NCBI RefSeq assembly: GCF_030315745.1
Contig: NZ_JASXSH010000016.1
Coordinates: forward strand, 46,393-110,392
Length of the DNA stretch: 64,000 nt
Direction: 5' to 3'
Source: Gordonia heveisoli
GTDB lineage: Bacteria > Actinomycetota > Actinomycetes > Mycobacteriales > Mycobacteriaceae
Shown: positions 47,558 through 56,720 of the stretch, in pieces
Numbering within the stretch: position 1 is the first letter of the stretch
Layout of the letters: each line of letters begins with the position of its first letter
Program-made: the position numbers and the translations under genes
Notes under the pieces: generated by a model
What the model saw: the letters and a program-made list of their open reading frames with translations, nothing else
Told to the model about the DNA's origin: nothing
The model's database searches: none

Positions 47558-48859
47558 TCACAGGGACCGGTAGCGGCGCAGGGCCTCGGCACGCTCGGTC
47601 TTGTGGTCGACGATCGGATCCGGATAGTCGTCGGTGTCGAGTTCGGGGATCCAGCGATGGACGTACCGTTCGTCAGGGTCGAACCGAGCGGCTTGTGTCT
47701 GCGGGTTGAACACCCGAAAGTACGGTGCCGCATCGGTTCCCGTCCCGGCAGCCCACTGCCAGCCGTGCTGGTTGGAGGCCATGTCGCCGTCCACCAGCTG
47801 ATCGAGGAACCACCGCGCCCCCCACCACCACGGCAGGTGCAGATCCTTGACCAGAAAGGAGGCGACCAGCATCCGCACCCGGTTGTGCATATATCCCGTC
47901 TCCGCCAGCTGCCGCATCCCGGCGTCGACCAACGGGAAGCCGGTATGCCCAGACCGCCACGCGTCGAACCGTGCCCGCGCCTCGTCACCGGTGTCCAGCT
48001 CAATGTTGTCGAATCCGCGATTCCAGTTGCGCCACAGGCTTTCCGGCCAATGGAAGAGTACGTCGGCGTAGAAGTCACGGAAGGCGAGCTCACGCAAGTA
48101 GGCCTGCGGTCCCGGCCCCGACCCCAGATCGGCGGCCATGGTGCGCGGATGAATGTTGCCGAACTTCAGATAGGCCGACATCTGGCTGCCTGCGTCACGA
48201 TCGGGCCGATCGCGGAGCTCGTGATAGTCGGCGAGGTGCCCGTCGGCGAACTCCGCCCACCGCCCGCGTGCGGCGGTCTCACCGGCCGGCAAGGTGAGCG
48301 TCGTCGGCGATGCCGGGATCTCGATCCGGTTCGGGACGCGGACCTCGTCGGGATCGACGACCGTCGCATCCTCGACCGCGGATTGGGCGGGAGCACGCCA
48401 GCCGTGGTCGAGCCACTGCCGGAAGTAGGGGGTGAAGACCTTGTACGGGTCACCGTCGGCCTTCTGGACCCGCCCAGGCGACACGAGGTAGGGCGATCCC
48501 ACCTCTTCCCAGGCGATGCGCCCCAACGCCTGCCGAACCCGGTCATCGCGACGCCGTCCGAAAGGCGTGTAGTCGGCACTCACATGTACGGTGCCGGCGT
48601 CGACGCTACGAGCCAACCGAACGATCTCGACCTCCGGACGGCCGCGCAGGACGACCAGTCGGCCGCCCAGGGCGGCGTCGACATCGCGCAGCGAGTCGTA
48701 GAGAAACGCTAGTCGGCGCGCCCCCGAGGAGGCTTCCAGTCGCGGATCGAGTACAAAACAGACCGTCACCGGCCCGCCGTCGTCGATCGCCGCACCCAAC
48801 GACGGCAGGTCGGCGATCCGCAGATCCCGCCGCAACCACACCACCGACGCTTCGGGCAT
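47558..48859 (-). CDS. phr: Deoxyribodipyrimidine photolyase
   Basis: The 433-residue class I photolyase repairs cyclobutane pyrimidine dimers with blue light. The N-terminal alpha/beta domain begins VVWLRRDLRIADLPSLGAAI. The C-terminal FAD domain shows MSAYLKFGNIHPRTM, LAFRDFYADVLFHWP, FDAWRSGHTGFPLVDAGMRQ, LAETGYMHNRVRMLVASFLV (FAD contact), LHLPWWWGARWFLDQLVDGD and ASNQHGWQWAAGTGTD. The Trp residues needed for photoreduction are in place. ATG 48859 has GGGAGG 6 nt upstream. It lies after the FKBP terminator, so it has its own promoter. Confidence 0.95.
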   Translation of the reverse strand: MPEASVVWLRRDLRIADLPSLGAAIDDGGPVTVCFVLDPRLEASSGARRLAFLYDSLRDVDAALGGRLVVLRGRPEVEIVRLARSVDAGTVHVSADYTPFGRRRDDRVRQALGRIAWEEVGSPYLVSPGRVQKADGDPYKVFTPYFRQWLDHGWRAPAQSAVEDATVVDPDEVRVPNRIEIPASPTTLTLPAGETAARGRWAEFADGHLADYHELRDRPDRDAGSQMSAYLKFGNIHPRTMAADLGSGPGPQAYLRELAFRDFYADVLFHWPESLWRNWNRGFDNIELDTGDEARARFDAWRSGHTGFPLVDAGMRQLAETGYMHNRVRMLVASFLVKDLHLPWWWGARWFLDQLVDGDMASNQHGWQWAAGTGTDAAPYFRVFNPQTQAARFDPDERYVHRWIPELDTDDYPDPIVDHKTERAEALRRYRSL

Positions 48860-48888
48860 GTCGCCTCCCAACAGTCGCCTAACGCAAC

Positions 48889-48926
48889 GTAGTCCGTGCC
48901 CGCCGGAATCGGCGGGCACGGACTAC
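48889..48926 (-). terminator. Hairpin terminator after the FKBP gene
   Basis: A perfect stem with 16-bp arms (48889-48904 and 48911-48926) and a 6-nt loop lies 35 bp after the FKBP stop and 29 bp upstream of the photolyase ATG, separating the two same-strand genes. It is very GC-rich and has no long T-tract. Confidence 0.8.
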
Positions 48927-48961
48927 GAGACTTGTTGGCCGATCACGCTATGCGGCCAGGA

Positions 48962-49330
48962 TCAGTTGGCACCCAGCAGGTCGATCACGAAGACCAGGGT
49001 ACGACCGGAAAGCCGATGACCGGCACCGGCCGGGCCGTAGGCCAGCTCCGGCGGAACGGTCAGCTGGCGTCGGCCGCCGACCTTCATGCCGGGGATGCCT
49101 TCCTGCCAGCCCGGGATCAGACGCTCGAGCGGGAAATTCGCGGACTGACCACGGTCCCACGACGAGTCGAACTCCTCGCCCGTCTCATAGTCGACGCCGA
49201 CGTAGTGCACGTCGACGATGCCACCACGCTGGGCTTCGGCACCCTCGCCGACGATCAGGTCCTTGATCGTCAGCTCAGCGGGCGCCGGCCCCTCCTGGAA
49301 TTCGACTTCGGGCTTCTCGGTGCTGGTCAC
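48962..49330 (-). CDS. FKBP-type peptidyl-prolyl isomerase
   Basis: The 122-residue cytoplasmic FKBP catalyses cis-trans isomerisation of Xaa-Pro bonds. The single domain shows VDVHYVGVDYETGEEFDSSW, PLERLIPGWQEGIPGMKVGG and RQLTVPPELAYGPAGAG, with the usual aromatic active-site residues (Tyr, Phe, Trp). The C-terminus LVFVIDLL is standard. GTG 49330 follows GGAGAG (AGGACTCTCC region) a few bases upstream. It is 62 bp downstream of gltA on the same strand and ends in a strong hairpin. Confidence 0.95.
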   Translation of the reverse strand: MTSTEKPEVEFQEGPAPAELTIKDLIVGEGAEAQRGGIVDVHYVGVDYETGEEFDSSWDRGQSANFPLERLIPGWQEGIPGMKVGGRRQLTVPPELAYGPAGAGHRLSGRTLVFVIDLLGAN

Positions 49331-49392
49331 AGGACTCTCCTTTGAGTCGGTGTCGATCAGTGGTCGTCGAGATCGGACGGTGTCGCGATCGG

Positions 49393-50715
<1,323 letters not shown>

Positions 50716-50780
50716 ACGAACCCCTTTGCTCAGGTCAGAGATTTTGCAGATGTCCGGTTGGGACATATCTGACTTACAAA

Positions 50781-51728
50781 CTAGTCGCTTCGACACTCAC
50801 TCGCCCACGGAGGGTCCGCCCCGGGCCTCGTCACGGCCACCGCAGCGACCTGAACTGCGAATTCGGCAACTGACTCCCATTGCGGGAGGCTGAGCTCACG
50901 AACGGCGGCCGGGCACAGTGAGGATAACTGGTCCAATCGGCTCAACACCCCGCCCAGCGCGGCGTCCCCCGCACCGATGGTGTCCACGACCTCCACCGCA
51001 GGGGCACTGACCTGCACAGATCCAGCCCTGGTGTGCACCAGGATGCCCGCGGCACCAGCGGTGACGACGACCGCTGTCACCCCGTCCGAAAGCCAGTCCG
51101 CGGGCGCTGAACCGCACGGTCCGACAGCCAGCCAGGCGGCATCCTCGTCGGAGACTTTCACCACATCCGTCGACGGCATCCAGGACCGGAATCGCTGCCG
51201 ATAGCCGTCGGCGTCGGCGATGACCGTCGGCCGGATGTTGGGATCGAGCACCGTGAGTCGGCCGTCGGCGTGGCTGCGGTGCAACAGCGCCTCGTAGACC
51301 GACGCGCCCGGCTCCAGCACCAGCGACAACGTGCCGAAACACATCGCGGTGACCGTCGCAGGCAGACGCCCAGGATCGGCGACCAGACGGTCGGCGGTGC
51401 CGTCGACGTAGAACGTGTAGTGCGCACCCCCGTCGGCCGCCACGGTGGCCAGCGCCAGCGAGGTCGGCTGGTCACAGCGCTGCACCAAGCCGACGCCAAC
51501 CCCGTTGGCGCGCAACGTGTTCACGATCGCGTCGCCGTAGTCGTCGGTGGAGACCGACGAGAGAAAAGACACCGCAGACCCCAACCGCCCCAGGGCGACC
51601 GCCACATTGAACGGGCCGCCGCCCAGCGCCGGCCGCAACGTCGGGAGCGGGCCGCTACCACCGGATTTCGGTGCGGCATCGGCGACGACGTCGACGAGCG
51701 CCTCGCCGCAGACCACGATCTCTCTCAT
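50781..51728 (-). CDS. PfkB-family carbohydrate kinase
   Basis: The 315-residue ribokinase-like kinase begins IVVCGEALVDVV and has PALGGGPFNVAVALGRLG (sugar site) and VDTIGAGDAALGGVLSRL (catalytic Asp and anion hole). NIRPTVIADADGYRQR and VVVTAGAAGILVHT complete the fold. Fructokinase is the nearest common annotation; the sugar cannot be fixed. ATG 51728 is divergent from the pxpB gene with 97 bp between starts, and its stop is 65 bp from the gltA start. Confidence 0.88.
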   Translation of the reverse strand: MREIVVCGEALVDVVADAAPKSGGSGPLPTLRPALGGGPFNVAVALGRLGSAVSFLSSVSTDDYGDAIVNTLRANGVGVGLVQRCDQPTSLALATVAADGGAHYTFYVDGTADRLVADPGRLPATVTAMCFGTLSLVLEPGASVYEALLHRSHADGRLTVLDPNIRPTVIADADGYRQRFRSWMPSTDVVKVSDEDAAWLAVGPCGSAPADWLSDGVTAVVVTAGAAGILVHTRAGSVQVSAPAVEVVDTIGAGDAALGGVLSRLDQLSSLCPAAVRELSLPQWESVAEFAVQVAAVAVTRPGADPPWASECRSD

Positions 51729-51825
51729 CGGCCTGCTCTCACGTCGATTCCGGTCGGCCCACCCGCCCAGTGTGCCACCCGCCAGGGATGGGCCCGGGAA
51801 GTTCGGGGCGGTAGATTGCGGTGTC

Positions 51826-52488
51826 ATGCGCGTGTTGCCCGCCGGCGCCGATGCGGTGGTGCTCGACTTCTCCGACGTCCCCGACGCCGCGGACGCGGTG
51901 CTGGGCGCGTGCGCCGCGGTGCAGGCCGCGATCACGTCGGGTCTGCTGACCGGTGTCACCGATCTGATCCCCAGTGCGCACACCCTGCTCGTCCAGGCCG
52001 AAACCGGCCGCGGTATCGACATCCTCGGCGTGCGCCGTGCCCTACGCACCAGGCAGGACGCCGAGTCCCCCACCACCCGAACCACTGCGGCGGTCACCAT
52101 TCCGGTCGTCTACGACGGTGCCGACCTCGACGCCGTCGCCACCCAATTGCAGATGACGGTCGACGAGGTCATCGCAGCACACCGCGATACCCGCTGGACG
52201 GTGCAATTCATGGGGTTCGCCCCCGGTTTCGGCTATCTGGTCCCGACCGGCGCCGCACCGAATCCGTTGACCGGTGTCGCACGCCGCACCGATCCGCGCA
52301 CCCAGGTGCCGTGTGGGTCGGTCGCGATCGCGGCAGGCTACAGCGCGATCTACCCCCGCGACTCCCCCGGCGGCTGGCAGCTGTTGGGCCACACCACAAT
52401 CGGCCTGTGGGATGAGAATGCACAGCCGCCCGCGCTGCTCGCACCGGGCACCATCGTGACGTTCACCGACGAAGGGCGCCGACGATGA
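51826..52488 (+). CDS. pxpB: 5-oxoprolinase subunit PxpB
   Basis: The 220-residue protein has VTIPVVYDGADLDAVATQLQ, VIAAHRDTRWTVQFMGFAPG, FGYLVPTGAAPNPLTGVARR and VPCGSVAIAAGYSAIYPRDS, the hallmark order of PxpB/KipI (allophanate-hydrolase subunit 1 type). With PxpA and PxpC it hydrolyses 5-oxoproline to glutamate at the cost of ATP. TAGATT (51812-51817) stands 8 nt before ATG 51826, so a leaderless mRNA is likely. The stop overlaps pxpC (ATGA). No pxpA (LamB/YcsF type) is visible in the window. Confidence 0.93.
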   Translation: MRVLPAGADAVVLDFSDVPDAADAVLGACAAVQAAITSGLLTGVTDLIPSAHTLLVQAETGRGIDILGVRRALRTRQDAESPTTRTTAAVTIPVVYDGADLDAVATQLQMTVDEVIAAHRDTRWTVQFMGFAPGFGYLVPTGAAPNPLTGVARRTDPRTQVPCGSVAIAAGYSAIYPRDSPGGWQLLGHTTIGLWDENAQPPALLAPGTIVTFTDEGRRR

Positions 52489-53357
52489 CGGCGCTACAGG
52501 TGCTCTCGACCGGCCCATTGGCCACCGTGCAGGACTCCGGCCGCCCGGGCTTCGCCCACCTCGGGGTGCCGCATTCGGGCGCCGCCGACCGCACCTCCTT
52601 CGGCCTGGCCAACCGGCTGGTCGGCAACCGCGAATCCGCGGCAGCCATCGAAGTGACACTCGGCGGCCTGCGCCTGCGGGCCGACGCCGACATCCTGGTG
52701 GCGGTGACCGGCGCGCTGACGACGGTGTCGGTCAACGGGTCTCCGGTCGGACTGGCCGTGGGCACCACACTGCGCGCAGGTGATGAACTGAGCGTCGGGA
52801 CCCCGCGCCAGGGCTGCCGCAACTATGTCGCCATCCGCGGCGGTGTCGACGTGCCCCCTACCCTGGGATCGCGCTCCACCGACACCCTCTCCGGCCTCGG
52901 CCCCATGCCACTGCGTGCGGGCGACGAACTGCCCGTCGGCGCCGAGGTCGACGACTGGCCGGCCATCGCCGCCGCGCCCGCCGACGGCACGATCCATCAG
53001 GTCACGGTGCTGCGCTACTCCCCGGGCCCGCGAGCCGGCCACGCCGACGACCCCGAGTTGCTGCGCCGCGGCCTGTGGCAGGTCGGCGCTGACAGCAACC
53101 GGGTGGGCATCCGACTAGCGCGGCGGGCCGACTCCGAGTTCGGTGCACTGCGCCATCGCCTGGACGCCGCTGAACTGCGTTCGGAAGGAATCGCCCACGG
53201 GTCGGTGCAACTACCACCCGGTGGCAACCCGGTGATCTTTCTCGCCGATCATCCGGTGACCGGCGGCTATCCGGTGATCGCTGTACTCGATGCGGCAGCG
53301 GCCGACCTCGCCGCCCAGCTCACCCCAGGGTCGACGGTGCGATTCCGAAACCGCTGA
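52485..53357 (+). CDS. pxpC: 5-oxoprolinase subunit PxpC
   Basis: The 290-residue protein belongs to the allophanate-hydrolase subunit 2/KipA family. It has VLSTGPLATVQDSGRPGFAH, the conserved GVPHSGAADR, LANRLVGNRESAAAIEVTLG, CRNYVAIRGGVDVPPTLGSR, VTVLRYSPGP and HGSVQLPPGGNPVIFLADHP. It works in complex with PxpB. ATG 52485 overlaps the pxpB stop. The third subunit, PxpA, must be elsewhere if the complex is functional. The gene ends 53 bp before the next gene's start, in which a near-consensus promoter lies. Confidence 0.93.
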   Translation: MTALQVLSTGPLATVQDSGRPGFAHLGVPHSGAADRTSFGLANRLVGNRESAAAIEVTLGGLRLRADADILVAVTGALTTVSVNGSPVGLAVGTTLRAGDELSVGTPRQGCRNYVAIRGGVDVPPTLGSRSTDTLSGLGPMPLRAGDELPVGAEVDDWPAIAAAPADGTIHQVTVLRYSPGPRAGHADDPELLRRGLWQVGADSNRVGIRLARRADSEFGALRHRLDAAELRSEGIAHGSVQLPPGGNPVIFLADHPVTGGYPVIAVLDAAAADLAAQLTPGSTVRFRNR

Positions 53358-53373
53358 GCGATGGCCGAGTCCA

Positions 53374-53411
53374 TTGACAGCCGGTTGAGACGAACATAGT
53401 ATTCCGTCTCA
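53374..53411 (+). promoter_or_regulatory. Near-consensus promoter with overlapping operator
   Basis: TTGACA (53374-53379), a 17-bp spacer and TAGTAT (53397-53402) form the most complete sigma-70-type promoter in the window. The -10 ends 8 nt before ATG 53411, so a leaderless mRNA is possible. An inverted repeat TGAGACG-N12-CGTCTCA (53386-53411) encloses the -10 box, as expected of a TetR-like operator. No regulator gene is adjacent. Confidence 0.75.
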
Positions 53412-54523
53412 TGAGCGAGCTCGTCGACGACATCGCGGCCACCTGCCCCGTCCACCCGACCACGCCCGATGCGTCCACCGGCACCGACCTCGCCGCAACC
53501 GGATGCCCCCACGCCGACGGCCCCACCGCCCCTGCGGCGGTCGGATCCAAGGGTGCCGCCACCTACGCGCCGCTCGGACCGGATTCACTCACCTGGCAGA
53601 TCTGGGGTACCTGGACCGGTATGTTCCAGGGGCTGTGGGCCGGTTCGATGCAGAACATGCATCCGAAGCTCGGCGCCGCGGTGTGGGATCACTCCGACTT
53701 CTTCGGCGAACGCTGGCAGCGCCTGATGCGCTCGCTGTACCCGATCAGCGGGGTCGTCTTCGACAGCGTCGCGGGGGCGCAGACCGGACTCGAGGTCCGC
53801 GACTACCACCGCGACATCAAGGGCACCATGCCCGACGGCTCCCGCTATCACGCGCTGGACCCCGACGTCTTCTACTGGGCACATGCCACCTTCTGGTACG
53901 GCAACGTCCGGTTGTGTGAGCGCTTCGGGCCGTGGCTCTCCGAGGCCGACAAACGTCAGCTGTTCGAGGAGTCCAAGGCCTGGTACGCCCAATACGGGGT
54001 CAGCATGCGACCTGTACCGGACACCTACGAGGACTTCCTCGCATACTGGGATCACATGTGCCGCAACGTCCTCCGTGACCACGAGTCGGTTCGGGTGGTG
54101 CTCGACATCTCCCAGCTGCCGCCACCGCCGTTCCTGTCCTTCATCCCGGAGAAGGTCTGGTTCAAGTACATGGCGGCCAACAACCAGCGGGTGTTCACCT
54201 GGCTGACCACCGGCTTCTACGACGAACCCATCCGCGAGATGTTGGGCCTGCGCTGGACCGAGAAGGACGAACGACGCTTCCGACTCCTGGGCCGCGGCAT
54301 CAACCTGGTGATGCACCGACTCACCCCGAAACGCTTTCTGCGCCATCCGCGTCCGCGGGATGCATGGGATCGGGTCAACGGCCGGGTCGCCCCCGGTGCA
54401 CCGCTGGTGCAGACCCCGGATCGCAACCTGCCGCCGCAATCCGAACGCGACAACCCGATGCACTACTGCCCGGTGGGTGCGGCCCGCAAGGCCACCTACC
54501 CCGGCATGGTCTCGACCCGGTGA
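53411..54523 (+). CDS. MpaB-family (DUF2236) oxygenase, copy 1
   Basis: The 370-residue protein has a Thr/Pro/Ala-rich, Cys-containing N-terminal region of about 50 residues, then the DUF2236 core: LGPDSLTWQIWGTWTG, GSMQNMHPKLGAAVWDHSDF, FGERWQRLMRSLYP, SRYHALDPDVFYWAHATFWY and YWDHMCRNVLRDHESVRVVL. The His residues of VFYWAHATF and YWDHMC are candidates for haem or metal ligands. The superfamily includes Lcp and MpaB; no substrate is known. There is no signal peptide. It overlaps the second copy by TGATG. The promoter at 53374-53411 serves both. Confidence 0.82.
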   Translation: MSELVDDIAATCPVHPTTPDASTGTDLAATGCPHADGPTAPAAVGSKGAATYAPLGPDSLTWQIWGTWTGMFQGLWAGSMQNMHPKLGAAVWDHSDFFGERWQRLMRSLYPISGVVFDSVAGAQTGLEVRDYHRDIKGTMPDGSRYHALDPDVFYWAHATFWYGNVRLCERFGPWLSEADKRQLFEESKAWYAQYGVSMRPVPDTYEDFLAYWDHMCRNVLRDHESVRVVLDISQLPPPPFLSFIPEKVWFKYMAANNQRVFTWLTTGFYDEPIREMLGLRWTEKDERRFRLLGRGINLVMHRLTPKRFLRHPRPRDAWDRVNGRVAPGAPLVQTPDRNLPPQSERDNPMHYCPVGAARKATYPGMVSTR

Positions 54524-55524
54524 TGGACGCGGGTCCGGCGGCGACATTCGACGGTCAGCGCCTCGACCACCTCACCCACCCACCGCTCGGGCCGGACTCG
54601 CTCACCTGGAACTTCTTCGGCGACTGGCGCGGGATGATGTCCGGATTGTGGTCGGGATCCATGCAGAATATGCACCCCAAACTCGGTGCGGCCGTGTGGG
54701 ATCACTCCGACTTCTTCGGCGAACGCTGGCAGCGGCTGTTCCGCTCGCTGTATCCGATCATGGGCACCGTCTTCGACGGTACCGACGCCACCGGCCACGA
54801 GGTCCGCGACTATCACCTGACCGTCAAGGGCACGATGGCCGACGGTTCCCGCTATCACGCACTGGATCCCGACGTCTTCTACTGGGCGCACGCCACCTTC
54901 TGGTACGGAGCGGTCCGCAGCGCCGAGATCTTCGGGCCGCCCATCACCGAAGCCGACAAACGCCGGCTGTTCGCCGAATCACAGACGTGGTACGCGATGT
55001 ACGGAATCAGCATGCGGCCCTGTCCCGATACCTACGAGGACTTCCTCGAGTATTGGGATCACATGTGCCGCAACGTGCTCCGCGACCACGAATCGGTCCG
55101 CGTGGTACTCGACCTCGGACAGTTACCGCCCCCGCCCGGGCTGACATGGATACCCCGCGGACTGTGGCAACGTCTGAGCGCACCGGGCACCCGGTTCATG
55201 ATGTGGGTGACCACCGGACTCTACGACGAGCCGGTACGCGAGATGATGGGGCTGAGGTGGTCCGACCGCGATCAACGCTGGTTTGTCCGCTTCGGCAAAC
55301 TGGTCCAGTTCGTCATGAACGTGACGCCCAAGCGCTACCGCTGGCATCCGCGTTCCCGCGATGCCTGGGATCGCGCGTACGGGCGGGTCGCGGACGACGC
55401 GCCGCTCGTTCAGAGCCCGATCCGGAATCTCCCGCCAGAATCCGAACGCGACAACCCGATGCACTATTGCCCGGTGCATGCCGCCCGACGCGCCAGCCTG
55501 CCCGGCGTCGTCGTAGGGAGCTGA
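54523..55524 (+). CDS. MpaB-family (DUF2236) oxygenase, copy 2
   Basis: The 333-residue paralogue lacks the long N-terminal extension of copy 1 and starts 20 residues before LGPDSLTWNFFGDWRGMM. The core is nearly the same (GSMQNMHPKLGAAVWDHSDF, YHALDPDVFYWAHATFWYG, YWDHMCRNVLRDHESVRVVL), with stretches of identity also at the DNA level, so it arose by tandem duplication or is kept alike by gene conversion. It differs in the C-terminal third (RFMMWVTTGLYDEPVREMMG). ATG 54523 overlaps the upstream stop. It may form a heteromer with copy 1, which is inference. Confidence 0.82.
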   Translation: MDAGPAATFDGQRLDHLTHPPLGPDSLTWNFFGDWRGMMSGLWSGSMQNMHPKLGAAVWDHSDFFGERWQRLFRSLYPIMGTVFDGTDATGHEVRDYHLTVKGTMADGSRYHALDPDVFYWAHATFWYGAVRSAEIFGPPITEADKRRLFAESQTWYAMYGISMRPCPDTYEDFLEYWDHMCRNVLRDHESVRVVLDLGQLPPPPGLTWIPRGLWQRLSAPGTRFMMWVTTGLYDEPVREMMGLRWSDRDQRWFVRFGKLVQFVMNVTPKRYRWHPRSRDAWDRAYGRVADDAPLVQSPIRNLPPESERDNPMHYCPVHAARRASLPGVVVGS

Positions 55525-55554
55525 GTCGTCGGGAGCTGAGCCGTCGGGAGTTGG
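55510..55554. repeat. 15-bp tandem repeat at the end of DUF2236 copy 2
   Basis: Three adjacent 15-bp units (GTCGTAGGGAGCTGA, GTCGTCGGGAGCTGA, GCCGTCGGGAGTTGG) run over the stop codon of copy 2 (TGA at 55522-55524). Replication slippage is the likely origin. Confidence 0.75.
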
Positions 55555-55566
55555 TGCGCGGCCGGG

Positions 55567-56658
55567 CTACTGCTGGCCGAGTCCGCGGCGCATCGCCATC
55601 CGAAGTCGCTCGGCCTCCCGTTTGGCATAAGGATTGGCGTGGCCGGCACGGGAACCCGCGAGTTTCGCGCCGATGTGTTCGCCGACCGTGATCGGCGAAT
55701 AACGCGATCCGGCGCCCACACATGAGGGCAGCGTGGCGATGGTGGCGTCGATGTTGCCGTCATGGAAGTAGGCCGCCGACCGACGCCGTTCGATGGTGCC
55801 GCCGACGATCGGGGGTTTCACTCGATGCAATGTCGACAGCCACCGCTCATTGGTCCAGCGCGCCATCAGGTCACCGAGGTTGATCAGCAGTGCCCCGTCG
55901 GCGGGAGTGACGTCATGCCAGTAGCCCGCCCGGTCGAGCACCTGCAGACCACTCACCTGGTCGGCCCACAGCACGGTGACGATGCCGTAATCGGTGTGCT
56001 CCCCCATGCCCGTCAGGTCTCCCAACCCGGCCAGTTCGCCTTCGATCGCGCCGGGCGGCAGGGCATAGTTGTTCATCCGCAGGACGTCGAGCGAATGATC
56101 GGTGTACCCGTCGAAGTAGTCCGGCGGCAGATCAAGTGCATCGGCGAAGATGCGCGTCAAGGTGTGCGCGACGCGTCGGGCCTCGGCGAAGTAGCCGTCG
56201 ACCGCGGCCTGGAAATGATCGACCTGCGGCCACGTGTTGGTCGCGTACTGGTCGGCCGGGAGATCCAGATCCGGATACTCGCCTGCCTCCACCCCCACGT
56301 TGAACGCCTCGAAGAAGTCGTTCATCCGGGCCGGCGATTCCACACCCAGGCTCAACGACAACGACTCCGACTTCGGCGGCGCATATCCGCGATTGATCTC
56401 CGGTGGGGTCCGGTACCGCTTCTTGGCCTCCAAGGGCAGTGCGAAGAAGTCGTCGAGGGCCGCGGTGAACTCGTCGATCACCACCGCGGGGATCTGATGC
56501 CCGACGATCTGCATGAATCCGACCGAGCTGCACGCGTCGTCGATCTGCGCGGCGACGACCGCCCGCTGTGCCGCGTCACCCCCGGCGGTATACGGCGAGA
56601 TGTCGATGGTCGGCACCACGAATCCGGCCGTGACCTGGTCGTCGTCTGCCGACTGCAT
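55567..56658 (-). CDS. 2OG-Fe(II) dioxygenase, isopenicillin N synthase family
   Basis: The 363-residue non-haem iron oxygenase has an N-terminal DIOX_N domain (VVPTIDISPYTAGGDA, GFMQIVGHQIPAVVIDE, FFALPLEAKKRYR) and the catalytic core. GEHTDYGIVTVLW gives the HxD iron ligands, STLHRVKPP gives the second His, and RRSAAYFHDGN supplies the Arg-x-Ser that binds 2-oxoglutarate. These place it among 2OG-dependent enzymes rather than true IPNS. ATG 56658 is used; the frame runs on upstream without meaning. It converges on the DUF2236 pair and its substrate is unknown. Confidence 0.9.
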   Translation of the reverse strand: MQSADDDQVTAGFVVPTIDISPYTAGGDAAQRAVVAAQIDDACSSVGFMQIVGHQIPAVVIDEFTAALDDFFALPLEAKKRYRTPPEINRGYAPPKSESLSLSLGVESPARMNDFFEAFNVGVEAGEYPDLDLPADQYATNTWPQVDHFQAAVDGYFAEARRVAHTLTRIFADALDLPPDYFDGYTDHSLDVLRMNNYALPPGAIEGELAGLGDLTGMGEHTDYGIVTVLWADQVSGLQVLDRAGYWHDVTPADGALLINLGDLMARWTNERWLSTLHRVKPPIVGGTIERRRSAAYFHDGNIDATIATLPSCVGAGSRYSPITVGEHIGAKLAGSRAGHANPYAKREAERLRMAMRRGLGQQ

Positions 56659-56720
56659 GGACCCATGGTGCACGACATGCGGTGATCTCGCTGAGTGGTG
56701 GAGCGCGCCGATCCCGCAAC

